DNA of 64,000 nucleotides, taken from NCBI GenBank assembly GCA_934086935.1, contig CAKOIQ010000005.1, positions 1 through 64,000 of the forward strand, read 5' to 3'. The notes under the pieces were generated by a model. It made no database searches, had not been told where the DNA came from, and saw nothing but the letters and a program-made list of their open reading frames with translations. The DNA is from an uncultured Bacilli bacterium. GTDB taxonomy: Bacteria; Bacillota_I; Bacilli_A; RF39; UBA660. Both the position numbers and the translations under genes were made by a program. This document shows positions 26,627-36,965 of the stretch, in pieces; the stretch's first letter is position 1; each line of letters opens with the position of its first letter.

Positions 26627-27746
26627 ACGCAAGCTCCATTAATTTATTATAAACATTATCAAAAATATTAATAAACTCATTTACCTCTTCAGTAGTAGTC
26701 ATATAAGATAAACTAATTCTAATAGTAGTCAAAGCCCTTTGTTTATCACCATAAACTCCCAAAACCGCACTACTAATCTTACCACTAGAACAAGCAGTAT
26801 TACTACTAACATAAACATCATGTTTTTCTAAAGCATGAATAAACGTTTCCGGTTTAATATCCATCAAACTAATATTCAAAATATTAGGAATTGAATAAGA
26901 AGTCTTATTAATTAAAATCTTTGGATATTTACTCAAATACTCACAAATCTTATCATTATGCTTCTTAACAGAATTTTCTTTCTTATCTAAATCACTATTA
27001 GCTATTCTTAAAGCCTTAGAAAAACTAACAATCAAAGGTAAAGCCGGAGTCCCTGGTCTTATATCTTTATTAGAACCATATAATATTGGTTTAATGCTAA
27101 CATCAACCCTCTTATAAAGCATTCCAATACCCTTAGGTCCATAAATCTTATGACCAGACATACTAGCCATATCAACATCACCTAAATTAATTGGAATCTT
27201 ACCAACCGCTTGAGTCATATCACTATGAAAAACTGTATTAGAATTCTCTTTATTAATAACCTGTTTAATAGTCTTTAAAGGTTGTCTAATTCCAAGCTCA
27301 CTATTAACCGCACAAACACTAACTAAAATAGTATCATTACTAATTAAATGCTTTAAATCCTCCAAATCAATCACACCATCTGAAGTATTCTTAACATAAT
27401 CAATAATAAACCCAATAGATTCTAAATAATTACAAATCCCATAAATAGATTCATGCTCTAATTTAGAAACAACAATATGACTTCCCTTCTTACCATGAGC
27501 AAGTGCATAACCAATTAAAGCTAAATTATTAGCTTCAGTACTACCTGAAGTATAAATAATCTCTTCCTCTTTAATCTTAAAAATATTACTAATTTGTTTA
27601 GTAGCACTACTAAGAAGCTCTCTAGATTTAACCCCCAAACTATGTAAACTATTAGGATTACCAAAATAATCAATAGTAACTTTATTATAACTATCTAAAA
27701 CTTCCTTTAACACAGGAGTTGTAGCCGAATAATCTAAATATATCAT
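26619..27746 (-). CDS. Cysteine desulfurase (NifS/IscS family)
   Basis: This PLP enzyme removes sulfur from cysteine for tRNA thiolation. The 375-residue protein has LDYSATTP at the N-terminus, the PLP-contacting HSDMTQAVGKI, the PLP lysine in SGHKIYGPKGIG (about 200-210), and the persulfide cysteine in SSNTACSSGK (about 320-330). It heads the operon with thiI, which makes ThiI its likely sulfur acceptor. Whether it also serves Fe-S assembly is not evident here. Confidence 0.94.
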   Translation of the reverse strand: MIYLDYSATTPVLKEVLDSYNKVTIDYFGNPNSLHSLGVKSRELLSSATKQISNIFKIKEEEIIYTSGSTEANNLALIGYALAHGKKGSHIVVSKLEHESIYGICNYLESIGFIIDYVKNTSDGVIDLEDLKHLISNDTILVSVCAVNSELGIRQPLKTIKQVINKENSNTVFHSDMTQAVGKIPINLGDVDMASMSGHKIYGPKGIGMLYKRVDVSIKPILYGSNKDIRPGTPALPLIVSFSKALRIANSDLDKKENSVKKHNDKICEYLSKYPKILINKTSYSIPNILNISLMDIKPETFIHALEKHDVYVSSNTACSSGKISSAVLGVYGDKQRALTTIRISLSYMTTTEEVNEFINIFDNVYNKLMELAYE

Positions 27747-27785
27747 TTTAAATCACCATCATAATTATATAATAATTTAAAAAAT

Positions 27786-27818
27786 AAAAAAAGACTATCA
27801 ACAAAACTTGTTGATAGT
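27786..27818 (-). terminator. Terminator of BspA-like copy 2
   Basis: ACTATCAACAA and TTGTTGATAGT form an 11-bp perfect stem with a 3-nt loop followed by T7 on the minus strand. Confidence 0.88.
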
Positions 27819-27822
27819 TAAA

Positions 27823-29514
27823 CTAAGATTTTACTACAAATGTAAGATAAGATGGTTTATTAGTAGCATTAAATTTATCGGCATCTGCTTGTGTACGCGC
27901 ATATCCCATAGTTGCTTTACTTAATCTAAACATAGATGACATATTGGTTACTTTTGAGGTATCAAATGAACTTAAATCTAAACTTGTTGCTTTACTTGAA
28001 TAAAACATCATTGACATATTGGTTACCTTTGAGGTATTAAATTGAGTTAATCCTTTGATTTCTGTTGCATCACTAGCACGAAACATACTTGACATATCAG
28101 TAACGTTAGATGTATCAAAACTGCTTAAATCTAAACTTGTTGCGTCACTTAAATAAAACATACTAGACATATCGGTTACTTTTGATGTATTAAATTGATT
28201 AAGTCCTTTGATTTCTGTTACGGCACTAACACAAAACATTCTTGACATACCAGTAACGTTAGATGTATCAAAACTGCTTAAATCTAAACTTGTTGCTTTA
28301 CTTACGTAAAACATTTCCTTCATATTTGTGACATTGCTTGTATCAAATGAACTTAAAACCAATGTGGTTGCGGCACTTTCTTGAAACATAGATGACATAT
28401 TGGTTACTTTTGAGGTATCAAAGTTACTTAAATCTAATGTTGTTGCTTTACTTCCATAAAACATATCAGACATATCTGTTACATTACTTGTATCAAAACT
28501 GGTTAGATCTAAAATTGTTGCGACACTTCCATCAAACATAGATGACATATTGGTTACCTTTGAGGTATTAAAATTACTTAAATCTAATGTTGTTGCTTTA
28601 CTTCCATAGAACATTCTAGACATATCGGTTACTTTTGATGTGTCTAAATTATTTAGATTAAGCGTTTCTAGTTTTGAGAAATATTCAAATAGATTTTTAG
28701 AATTAGGATTGGCTACTACTCCTCCATTTTGGCCAATATATACTTCATATAATCCATCATTATCTTCGTCTAAAGTGTATGCCATGACACTTCCATTTTG
28801 TTTATCGCTTACATCCCATGAGTTAATTGCATTAGTTGGTATAGTGTTTGTGTTATTAAATACTATTGTTTCTACTTCTTCCCTAGTGATAGGCCCATTA
28901 AATGCTGAAGGTTTAGCATTTAAATGATAACCAGTATAAGATACTGTTGCTAATGCATCATAGGCAAGTGTACTCCCTGAATCTATTTTTACATATCCAG
29001 CAAAACCTTTACCTTGTCCATTGTTTTGATTTTCACCAGTCTCTTTATAAAATATTCTTAAGTTATATGAATGGGTTGATGTTTTTGATTTAAAGATACC
29101 TGCTCCCATAATTACATCCTGTACTCCTGGTATTGGTTGATTTGCTTTACTTATTAAAGTATCTGTTGAATTAGTTGATGTTCCACTTATTGAATATGTT
29201 AAATCACCGAAATTAAAAGTATTTTTATTAACAACTAAATACAATCTATAATTCATTTCTAAATCAGTTGTATTATTACCGGTAACAGTAAACACTTTAT
29301 TTACCCAGGCTTCTTCTCTTGGATAAATATTTTGCATTTTAATAGTACCTGAACCATTGGCATACTTTATTGTCATTTTTCCACCTTTAGCAAGAATTGT
29401 TGATGATGATTCATTGTTACTTACACTTGAGAAGAAAGCATATGATAATCCTCCACATAATAAAATCAGCAATAATATAGTTACCAATAATACTATTTTT
29501 TGTTTTTTATTCAT
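27823..29514 (-). CDS. BspA-like (DUF285) leucine-rich repeat surface protein, copy 2
   Basis: The 563-residue protein starts with a signal-like helix ending GGLSYAFFSS and NNESSSTILAKGGKMTIKYA, matching the SipW/TasA-type N-terminal pattern. A beta-rich module covers to about 190. Ten MxxMF repeats follow, mostly of the LDLSSF type with two EIKGLNQF-type units, then the conserved end ARTQADADKFNATNKPS. The ATG at 29514 lies 12 nt after GGAG; a TTG closer to that site is an alternative. Its N-terminal module is nearly identical to copy 3 and similar to the retroelement-target gene at 46.8 kb. Confidence 0.87.
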   Translation of the reverse strand: MNKKQKIVLLVTILLLILLCGGLSYAFFSSVSNNESSSTILAKGGKMTIKYANGSGTIKMQNIYPREEAWVNKVFTVTGNNTTDLEMNYRLYLVVNKNTFNFGDLTYSISGTSTNSTDTLISKANQPIPGVQDVIMGAGIFKSKTSTHSYNLRIFYKETGENQNNGQGKGFAGYVKIDSGSTLAYDALATVSYTGYHLNAKPSAFNGPITREEVETIVFNNTNTIPTNAINSWDVSDKQNGSVMAYTLDEDNDGLYEVYIGQNGGVVANPNSKNLFEYFSKLETLNLNNLDTSKVTDMSRMFYGSKATTLDLSNFNTSKVTNMSSMFDGSVATILDLTSFDTSNVTDMSDMFYGSKATTLDLSNFDTSKVTNMSSMFQESAATTLVLSSFDTSNVTNMKEMFYVSKATSLDLSSFDTSNVTGMSRMFCVSAVTEIKGLNQFNTSKVTDMSSMFYLSDATSLDLSSFDTSNVTDMSSMFRASDATEIKGLTQFNTSKVTNMSMMFYSSKATSLDLSSFDTSKVTNMSSMFRLSKATMGYARTQADADKFNATNKPSYLTFVVKS

Positions 29515-29543
29515 GGTTAACAAACACTCCTATTTTCTTTTTT

Positions 29544-29573
29544 ATTATACTATAAACATCAATCTTCAGTCAA
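29544..29573 (-). promoter_or_regulatory. Promoter of BspA-like copy 2
   Basis: TTGACT (29568-29573), 18 bp, TATAAT (29544-29549). The stretch around the -10 and into the 5' UTR is shared with copy 3 and with the retroelement-target gene. Confidence 0.75.
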
Positions 29574-29619
29574 TTTTAGTAAATTCAAATGCTAATTCAC
29601 AATAATCTAAACGTCTTAG

Positions 29620-29644
29620 TAAAAAAGAACTCTTTCAAGTTCTT
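29620..29644 (-). terminator. Terminator of the Tad-like operon
   Basis: AAGAACT and AGTTCTT pair around a 6-nt loop and are followed by T6 on the minus strand. Confidence 0.8.
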
Positions 29645-30437
29645 ATGTAGATGCAGTAAATAACATTAGAATTGATATTACAAGTAAAATCATAACTCCT
29701 ACACCTGTAACAACAAGCATAACCATTGTTTTACTTTCCATCTTTTCTAATCTCTCTTTATATCTGGTTTCTCTAGCTTTTTGTTGAAGTGAAGAAATAT
29801 TTCTAGAAAATGTTAATAATTGTTCTTGTTTTCTTTCTTGACTTCCTAAACTTAAACGATATAAAAGTCTCATCATTCTCATTGAATCCCTAACTGGATA
29901 TTCTTTAGCAAATTCCATATAAGGATTAATAGTAGAATCACCAGCATTAATCTTTTCAATTAACTCTCTTAAACCATTCCTAAATATTTCAGGAGCATCT
30001 TCAATTGATTTTCCTAAAGCAACTGGAACAGTATAATGTTGAACCAATATTTCCAAATTCTTTAAATAATATGGAAGCATTAAATCAATTGTATGTAAAT
30101 GTTTCTTATAATATCTTTTTAATGAATTATAATTTAATTTATAAACAAGAAAACCAGCTATTAAAGAAAACAATACATTAAGATAAGTTAAATCTCCAAT
30201 GAATAAGAATATACATATAAAGATAGTAAGCATCCCGTTTCTTAATCTAACATTAAATAGTTTTTGAACATCAATAGAATCACCATATCTAGCTTTAGCA
30301 TAAAAATCAAAGTCACTTTCTTTAATTTTCATAAAGACATCTTGGTTATCATTAATAAACTTACTAGTACTAATTGTACCATTATATTGAAGTAATACAA
30401 ATAATATAACTCCTAAAATAATAACTTCCAATAACAT
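29643..30437 (-). CDS. tadC: TadC-like type II secretion F-domain membrane protein
   Basis: The 264-residue inner-membrane platform protein has an N-terminal helix, a helix pair at about 75-105, a soluble helical T2SSF domain (about 120-225, with LPYYLKNLEILVQHYTVP and GSQERKQEQLLTFSRN) and a C-terminal helix (about 235-260). It is the second F-domain subunit of a Tad-like machine and lies 2 nt after the tadB-like gene. The exact TadC identity is inferred from operon order. Confidence 0.75.
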   Translation of the reverse strand: MLLEVIILGVILFVLLQYNGTISTSKFINDNQDVFMKIKESDFDFYAKARYGDSIDVQKLFNVRLRNGMLTIFICIFLFIGDLTYLNVLFSLIAGFLVYKLNYNSLKRYYKKHLHTIDLMLPYYLKNLEILVQHYTVPVALGKSIEDAPEIFRNGLRELIEKINAGDSTINPYMEFAKEYPVRDSMRMMRLLYRLSLGSQERKQEQLLTFSRNISSLQQKARETRYKERLEKMESKTMVMLVVTGVGVMILLVISILMLFTAST

Positions 30438-30439
30438 TC

Positions 30440-31333
30440 TTACTCACCTCCTGTATCTTCATTGTAATACTTTTCTCCATTAAGTAAGAAATAAGAATTA
30501 ACAATAATTATTACATGAAGTAAGACTTGAACATACCAGCGACTTAACATATTAATATAGTTTTCTCTACCTAGCAAAAACTGTGTAAGCATTACAAGTA
30601 AATAAAGAGCTATACCAAAAGTTAAAAACTTCTTATGATATACATTTCTATCCATTTTATCACGATAAACGCCTTCTACAAGCATATCGATATCTAAAAG
30701 CATATTTTCTAAAGATTCTCCAGAATCTTTAGCACCTTCTTTAGTAATTTGTAAAAACAATTGATGCATATTCTTAACCATATAATATGGATATTTACTA
30801 TTAAAGAAATTAATAGATTCTTCTATCGTACCATTTTGATAAGATAGTTCAATCATCTTTTTAACATCATCTAAAACCGGACTTTCTAATACTCCAGAAT
30901 CTCTTACTCCTTCTAAAGATTTTACAAAAGATTGTGTAGTATTAAATTCCATAATTACATTTGTTGTATATACTTGAATTTGTTCAAATATAAATTCACT
31001 ATAAATTCTTTTACATCTAAGATATGCTAAATAAGGAATAAATGCTATTGCTACAATTGCATAGAATATTGCCCAAATTAAATTATAAAAATATAAATAA
31101 GCAATACCTGCTCCAGCTACTCCAAAAACAACTACTTGAACAATATACTCTTTAGTTGTAAATTCTTCTCCTAGTTCTTTAGATTTTTCTCTAACCATCT
31201 TAAATGTATAAGGAGCATATTTATCATATAAACTGGATGCTTCTTTTGCAAAAAACTTATAAACATTTTCACCAGTATTTTTACGATAAGTTATAATAAA
31301 TACTGCTATAATAAGTAAAAATATTAATTCCAT
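30440..31333 (-). CDS. tadB: TadB-like type II secretion F-domain membrane protein
   Basis: The 297-residue membrane protein has helices at the N-terminus and at about 67-105, a cytoplasmic T2SSF domain (about 110-230) and two C-terminal helices (about 232-290). It pairs with the downstream TadC-like protein to form the platform on which the ATPase acts. No catalytic motif is expected. Confidence 0.75.
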   Translation of the reverse strand: MELIFLLIIAVFIITYRKNTGENVYKFFAKEASSLYDKYAPYTFKMVREKSKELGEEFTTKEYIVQVVVFGVAGAGIAYLYFYNLIWAIFYAIVAIAFIPYLAYLRCKRIYSEFIFEQIQVYTTNVIMEFNTTQSFVKSLEGVRDSGVLESPVLDDVKKMIELSYQNGTIEESINFFNSKYPYYMVKNMHQLFLQITKEGAKDSGESLENMLLDIDMLVEGVYRDKMDRNVYHKKFLTFGIALYLLVMLTQFLLGRENYINMLSRWYVQVLLHVIIIVNSYFLLNGEKYYNEDTGGE

Positions 31334-31358
31334 ATACGCTCCTTTCTTAAAATATAAA

Positions 31359-32471
31359 CTATGCTGATTGAGGTATTTCTACTTTATCATCAGCTTTATT
31401 ACCATTATTAACACTACCAAGTCTAAAAGTATCTCTAGGAAGAATAACACCTTGTAATTCTAAATAATCTAATAAATACTTAGTAGGATTCTTAATAGAA
31501 AAAGTACCATCTACACTTTTTCTATATATAACATTACTACATGGTTTATTATCTTCATCAACATAAAATTCACATACTTCCATAATTTCACGTTGAAATC
31601 TTCCTAATGCTTTACTCATATATCCTTTAACACAAACAGCCAATTGTACATATCTATGTATTGTTGCTAAAAACTGTGTTACATCTTGATTACTTTCTAA
31701 AAGTGAATACATACGCATTGGCACACTTTCTGCTCTATCTGCATGAATAGTTGATAAAATATTATGTCCTGATGAAATTGAGTTTCTTACTGCCATAACT
31801 GCTTCAGCACTACGTACCTCAGAAAGTAAAATCCATTTAGGGTTTTGTCTCATACATGTAACAAGTACATCAGTATAAGAAGCGATATTATTAGTCTTTA
31901 TTGCTACAATATCTCTATGAGGAAATATTCTATCTAAATGAAGTTCTAAAGTATCTTCAATCGTAATAATTTTTTCATTTTCTTTAGTATGACTAGCTAA
32001 ATATTTAACAAGCTCAGTTTTACCAGAACCAGTTTCTCCAGCTACAATAATATTGCAGTGACCTTCAACACACTTCATTAAAAAGTCATGTATTTGTAAT
32101 GTACAATATTTTTCATTTAATAATTTTTCTTTATTTAATCTTATCTTAGCTGGTGTTTTACGAATAACACAAGCAATCCCATTAGTTGCAATTGAATCAT
32201 GAATAAAGTTTAAACGTAGTTCCGCACTTTCAGCATCCAAAAATGGATGTGCCATATTAAAAGTCTTACCCATAACATTAGAACATTGAAATGCTAACTT
32301 TTCCATTAAAGCATTATTAATATCTGGTCTTTCAACTCTATAAATACCTTTATCTAAAGTCTTAAGATGAACCTGACCACCATTATCATAAGAAATATCG
32401 GTGATATTATCATCGGTTAAAAATTCATTTAATGGACCAAAATCTAATTGTGAAAATAAACTATCATTCAT
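31359..32471 (-). CDS. tadA: TadA/CpaF-type secretion ATPase
   Basis: The 370-residue ATPase powers pilus or secretion assembly. It shows Walker A GETGSGKTELVKYLA (about 146-160), an Asp box with IITIEDTLELHL, a Walker B-like ILLSEVRSAEAV, and a His-box STIHADRAESVPMRM. It lacks the long N-terminal extension of many CpaF proteins. It precedes tadB and tadC and follows a cpaB-like gene, the order of Tad (Flp pilus) loci. Confidence 0.88.
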   Translation of the reverse strand: MNDSLFSQLDFGPLNEFLTDDNITDISYDNGGQVHLKTLDKGIYRVERPDINNALMEKLAFQCSNVMGKTFNMAHPFLDAESAELRLNFIHDSIATNGIACVIRKTPAKIRLNKEKLLNEKYCTLQIHDFLMKCVEGHCNIIVAGETGSGKTELVKYLASHTKENEKIITIEDTLELHLDRIFPHRDIVAIKTNNIASYTDVLVTCMRQNPKWILLSEVRSAEAVMAVRNSISSGHNILSTIHADRAESVPMRMYSLLESNQDVTQFLATIHRYVQLAVCVKGYMSKALGRFQREIMEVCEFYVDEDNKPCSNVIYRKSVDGTFSIKNPTKYLLDYLELQGVILPRDTFRLGSVNNGNKADDKVEIPQSA

Positions 32472-32498
32472 AACATCACCCTTTTTATTTCTTATCTA

Positions 32499-33281
32499 TT
32501 AATTAAAACTTAAATCTGACTTAGAATTAATTAAATCTTGAATTTGTTGACTTGCAACTAAAGTAGTACCTTGTTGTTCAGTATATTCTTTATTTCTAGG
32601 AACTGGAAATATTTGAATATTATTAGATTGAATCTTATCAGCTCTAGTTAATAATTTAAACATTTCATCTGGTACTGCAAATATTAATTCAGCAGGTACT
32701 TTTGATGATGATGCACTTGAGAAAACAGATTTTCCTTCAGAATCTCTAACATCTTTAACTTTAATACTTTCAATCATCTTAGCAACAATAATCTTATTAT
32801 TATCACTAACTGCACTTACAAATAAATCAATATAATCTCCTGGCATAATTGAATTACCATAAGTTGAATGCATATCAACTGCTAAACTATAAATTGTATA
32901 CCCTTTTTCTGTATCTACTGTAATGTAATTTGGCATTTGTTCAGCAGCCATTAATTGACTACTATAAAATAAACTACCTTCAGGTACAGTTGTATCATAT
33001 TTAACATACTTTCCTATTACTTGATTTGAAGAAGTTATTAAATTAGGAGTTTGATCAACCATACTCTTACTAACTTGAATAGTTGAAACTAAATCAGAAG
33101 TAATTAAAGTATTACTTACTAATTCTTTCTTTGCTACCGGTACAGTTTGTGGTTTAACAGCCTGATTAACTCTCCAGTTATAACCAACATATAAAACAAT
33201 AATACCAACAATAACACCTAAAATAGTTACTGTATTTTTATTTCCTAAAAATCTTTTAATTGAGATAGATATATTACCCAT
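32499..33281 (-). CDS. cpaB: CpaB/RcpC-like SAF-domain protein
   Basis: The 260-residue protein has a single N-terminal membrane helix (TVTILGVIVGIIVLYVGY, about 18-35), a SAF domain (about 48-115, with VPVAKKELVSNTLIT and GKYVKYDTTVPEGSLFY) and an RcpC-like domain with MPGDYIDLFV (about 140-155). CpaB proteins are Tad-pilus accessory proteins. It has its own promoter and follows a terminator, so cpaB-tadABC form a separate transcript. Confidence 0.82.
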   Translation of the reverse strand: MGNISISIKRFLGNKNTVTILGVIVGIIVLYVGYNWRVNQAVKPQTVPVAKKELVSNTLITSDLVSTIQVSKSMVDQTPNLITSSNQVIGKYVKYDTTVPEGSLFYSSQLMAAEQMPNYITVDTEKGYTIYSLAVDMHSTYGNSIMPGDYIDLFVSAVSDNNKIIVAKMIESIKVKDVRDSEGKSVFSSASSSKVPAELIFAVPDEMFKLLTRADKIQSNNIQIFPVPRNKEYTEQQGTTLVASQQIQDLINSKSDLSFN

Positions 33282-33306
33282 TCTTATTCCTCCTATTATA
33301 TAAATT

Positions 33307-33336
33307 ATTATACCACATCATAAAAAACATTTTCAA
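33307..33336 (-). promoter_or_regulatory. Promoter of cpaB-tadABC
   Basis: TTGAAA (33331-33336), 18 bp, TATAAT (33307-33312), with TG upstream of the -10. It lies between a terminator and cpaB. Confidence 0.65.
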
Positions 33337-33359
33337 TATCCTTATTATAAAAAATCATT

Positions 33360-33384
33360 AAAAAAAGGTTAATAATAATTAACC
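33360..33384 (-). terminator. Terminator splitting the Tad-like locus
   Basis: GGTTAAT and ATTAACC pair around a 4-nt loop and are followed by T7 on the minus strand. Confidence 0.8.
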
Positions 33385-33387
33385 CTT

Positions 33388-33807
33388 TTAAGATTTCTTA
33401 GCATCATTAGGAACTTCTAAAATTGCTGAAATTTTATTTACAACATCTACAGCTTCTGTATCACCCATAACTGTATAACTATCAGTTCTTGTTGTTACTT
33501 TCAAACTAACTTTAGGTGGAGCTTCATAAATATCATAAAATTGTAATTTATAAGTTTTATTAATATTAACTGTTTCCGAAAACCTTCTTGTAAAATCTTC
33601 TACAAATTTTTCTTTAATAATTCTAAGTTCACCATATTTTCTATAATGTGACCAATCTACACTATCTTTTAAAGCTGCTTCAGTAGCCTCTTTAATTAAA
33701 TGGTAATCTTGTTCACTAGTTGTAGTATAGTTTTGAAGTAACATCATAACAACCATTACAAGTAAACCTAAAACTATTAACCAGTATCCCCATAAACTTT
33801 CTTTCAT
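33388..33807 (-). CDS. 139-residue single-pass protein of the Tad-like locus (pilin-like or TadE-like position)
   Basis: A short N-terminus precedes one hydrophobic helix (WGYWLIVLGLLVMVVMMLLQ, about 5-24), followed by a periplasmic-side domain of about 115 residues. The helix near the N-terminus with a long extracellular tail is the shape of TadE/TadF pseudopilins, and the gene sits where such genes occur. However, there is no Gly-Phe-Thr-Leu-Glu type cleavage motif or clear Flp motif. The function is inferred from context only. Confidence 0.6.
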   Translation of the reverse strand: MKESLWGYWLIVLGLLVMVVMMLLQNYTTTSEQDYHLIKEATEAALKDSVDWSHYRKYGELRIIKEKFVEDFTRRFSETVNINKTYKLQFYDIYEAPPKVSLKVTTRTDSYTVMGDTEAVDVVNKISAILEVPNDAKKS

Positions 33808-33821
33808 CTCTTAATCACCTC

Positions 33822-36800
33822 TTATGGCCAGTTTTTATTAACATATAAATATGCATTAACTAATTCAGGATCAGGATATTTACCATCTGGGAATAATTTC
33901 TTCATAACAGCATTAGATTGATAATCTTTCATACTACCAGATATAAATTTACCAGGATTAACCTCATCAGTAGCATCATAATAGAAGTATTTCCATTTAT
34001 TTGCTCTTGTATTAGCTAGTAAAGTTGAATCATCTGAGAAAGCATCAATAAATGAACTTTCACATTCCTTACCTGAACTATTACATACAAAGCAATAATC
34101 AGCATTTTCATCTTTACTTACCTTTTTACCATTAGTACAAATATTAAATACTGAATAATTAAATGATGCTCTATTATTATTCTTTTTAATAATTTGCATA
34201 TCTTTAGTAGTTAAAGTTATTTCATATTCTAAGAACTCTTTAGTAGAATCATCATATAAATCGGCAAGTTCAGAACTATTTAAAGCAATGGTTTTATCTT
34301 CAATATTATTATTTTTATCATTATCATTTAAATCAGTAACTAAAGCTAAATAAGTATCTCCAACATTAGAAATAATCTTACTACCACCATTTGCTTCAAT
34401 TAATTTTTCTGCAGTCTTACCTTTAACATCACTCCAGTTAGTATTAACTCTATCTTGTGGTGTCACATTATCAGTTGCAATACTTCTATATATGATAGCT
34501 TGATCACTAGGTGGACATGTATCACATAATCTTATTGTTTTAGATGCTCTATTACAATAAATACACTTACTATATAAATGTCCAGAGGCATCTTTATTTT
34601 CCTCTTTATATTTAGTATATGACTTTTGAATATTAGCACTTGCTTGATTATGACCTACTTTATCAATTTCAAATCTAGTTTGATATTCACCTTGTTCAAT
34701 TGAAATTTGAGTATCATAAACATAACCAATTAAAATACCATTTTGATTAATAGTTTCTTCATGCTCATAATTAATAGTCTTAAGTTCAGTTCTACCAGTA
34801 GAAATCAAAGTATATGTAGCTTTCTCTGGTCTATAATAAACTGTACGTTTAGCAGAATAATTACAATCTTTATTTGTCTTATAAGTAAAACCATTATAAC
34901 TAGCAGTACCACTATTACATCCTCCACTAAGTTCAGTATCTCCAGTAACATTAGGCCAGTATTTAACTGAATTATAAGAAGGAACCATAGTTACTTTAGT
35001 AGTAATAGTCGGACTATCATCTTTATCATATACTTTTTGATCATAATAAAATGTAAGTTCAGGTTCTAAATTATATTTCCATTCCTTAGCTCTTAAATCA
35101 CTATAAGATTCACACTCTTGTTTATAATTTTGAAGTTGTATAACTCTTTGATTAGCTAAATCATATTCAGCTTGAGCAGCATCCCTATCAGTAGCACTAT
35201 TAAGCTTATTTCTAGCATCATTAAGAGCACTTACAGCACCCTGATAATCACTAAGCCATCTATCAACATTAGTATGAAAATTCATTGTTAAAGTACCACT
35301 AACATAGGGTTGTCTAAAGCAATTTTTACTAGAAGCATTCGGATTAGTTTGACATTCATTCTTAGTTAACTCCTCAAATACAAAAGATCTACCACTAATA
35401 GATTCAGTAGTACCTGGAAAATTAATACTTAAATCCTCACTAGTATACAACATACAATAATTATTACCACTAGATAACTTAGAAGCATAATCTCTATCTA
35501 AATTATTACTAATTTGACTCTCATTATACATATTGCTTAAATCATTAGTCTTATAAGCACCACTCTCTAAATTATTAACACTCTTCATAACTTTATTTAA
35601 AGATTTTTGATAAATATAAGATTTAGAATAACCAACATACTTATTATTTTGATAATATCCATCTCTTTCCAAACATCCTAAACTACTACCACAGACATTT
35701 GAAAATTCAACAACATCATCTTCCATACAAGTATCTTTATAATAATTTAAATCATCACTATTAGTAATATCTTTAACATTAACATCACTACAACAACCAT
35801 ATTCCATATATTCTCTAACAGTTACAGTCTTATTGCCAACTTTATAACCATTATCTTGACGTTGACAAGCTTTAGGAACATTAACACCTAATACTGCTGT
35901 TCCACTAGAATTACCTGGTTTATTACTAATAACAAGCATTCTTTGCATATGTTGATCTAACATATTTGCAGCATAACCATTATAACAACCACTACCATAA
36001 CAAGTACCTTGTTTAATAGAATAAGTCATACCACCAGTATAAGAATAATTAATATTAACATTAACTTGTGTAGCATCAGTATTTAAATTATTATTTTTAT
36101 TTTGAACTAATACCTCAATAACTTCATTATTAGCAATTTCTCTATTTAAATAACTACCAGATATTGCACATTCATAATTACTATTATTAACAGAACATCC
36201 TGTTAAAGTAATCTTAGCATCAACTGGATTAATAACTACTTTTGCTCCTACATATTGTGAAAATAAACGATCTGATCCTTCATTTCTTCTTGTTTTAGTA
36301 GAATCTTCATACATATTAACAGTTAAATTACCACTACTTCCACCATTAATACTTACTTGTGGAGTATTTACTGAACTACAACCTTGATAAACTTTTGATG
36401 TCGTATCTCCATAAGCTTTAACACCAGCACAGAAAACTTTTTGTAATTGAGCAAAATTTGGTGAACTCTTAGAAATAGTTGTCTCAGTACTATGAATTGG
36501 ACTTAATCCAGCTAATGTATAACCAGCATTGGTAAGCATTCTAATAAATACATCTTTATATACACCATCATAAGGGAAAAACCAGAAACTTTCTCCATAT
36601 CCATTTGGTGAATAAAATGAAGTAAGAATACGAGCCCCATCTGAAGCAGTTACAGTGCTTGCTCCAATTGCATCAGCAGCTGCAAACATCGTTGCAAATG
36701 CTCTACCAAGCGGTGTATTAATATCTAAATCAGATAAATCATTAATATAAGCAGGAGAGGCAGCACCACCATCTATACAATACATAGTTTGATTAGCATA

Positions 36801-36965
36801 AGGCCCATTAGTCATATAATAACGGAAAGTAGTTACATGAAGCCCACTGCCCTCAAAATAAGCACCTCCAGTTGCATGATCACTACCAACATTATATAGT
36901 TCCGCTTTTGCCTCAATCGGTAAAACCAATAAAACACTTAAAATAAATAACCAAAACTTTTTCAT
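33822..36965 (-). CDS. Large secreted Cys-containing protein of the Tad-like locus
   Basis: The 1047-residue protein has a clear signal peptide (FWLFILSVLLVLPIEAKAE). Many cysteines are distributed throughout, some in CxxC pairs (CIYC, CDTC, CFVC). A coiled segment lies at about 565-630 (NDARNKLNSATDRDAAQAEY). No C-terminal anchor is visible. The early segment MYCIDGG recalls Cys motifs in Gram-positive surface proteins, but I cannot support a thioester domain. It is the likely surface product of the locus, perhaps a filament tip or adhesin. Family not recognised. Confidence 0.65.
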   Translation of the reverse strand: MKKFWLFILSVLLVLPIEAKAELYNVGSDHATGGAYFEGSGLHVTTFRYYMTNGPYANQTMYCIDGGAASPAYINDLSDLDINTPLGRAFATMFAAADAIGASTVTASDGARILTSFYSPNGYGESFWFFPYDGVYKDVFIRMLTNAGYTLAGLSPIHSTETTISKSSPNFAQLQKVFCAGVKAYGDTTSKVYQGCSSVNTPQVSINGGSSGNLTVNMYEDSTKTRRNEGSDRLFSQYVGAKVVINPVDAKITLTGCSVNNSNYECAISGSYLNREIANNEVIEVLVQNKNNNLNTDATQVNVNINYSYTGGMTYSIKQGTCYGSGCYNGYAANMLDQHMQRMLVISNKPGNSSGTAVLGVNVPKACQRQDNGYKVGNKTVTVREYMEYGCCSDVNVKDITNSDDLNYYKDTCMEDDVVEFSNVCGSSLGCLERDGYYQNNKYVGYSKSYIYQKSLNKVMKSVNNLESGAYKTNDLSNMYNESQISNNLDRDYASKLSSGNNYCMLYTSEDLSINFPGTTESISGRSFVFEELTKNECQTNPNASSKNCFRQPYVSGTLTMNFHTNVDRWLSDYQGAVSALNDARNKLNSATDRDAAQAEYDLANQRVIQLQNYKQECESYSDLRAKEWKYNLEPELTFYYDQKVYDKDDSPTITTKVTMVPSYNSVKYWPNVTGDTELSGGCNSGTASYNGFTYKTNKDCNYSAKRTVYYRPEKATYTLISTGRTELKTINYEHEETINQNGILIGYVYDTQISIEQGEYQTRFEIDKVGHNQASANIQKSYTKYKEENKDASGHLYSKCIYCNRASKTIRLCDTCPPSDQAIIYRSIATDNVTPQDRVNTNWSDVKGKTAEKLIEANGGSKIISNVGDTYLALVTDLNDNDKNNNIEDKTIALNSSELADLYDDSTKEFLEYEITLTTKDMQIIKKNNNRASFNYSVFNICTNGKKVSKDENADYCFVCNSSGKECESSFIDAFSDDSTLLANTRANKWKYFYYDATDEVNPGKFISGSMKDYQSNAVMKKLFPDGKYPDPELVNAYLYVNKNWP

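Noticed and set aside
36300..36965. Thioester domain in the 1047-residue secreted protein
   Set aside because: MYCIDGG resembles the Cys element, but the partner Gln motif is not found.
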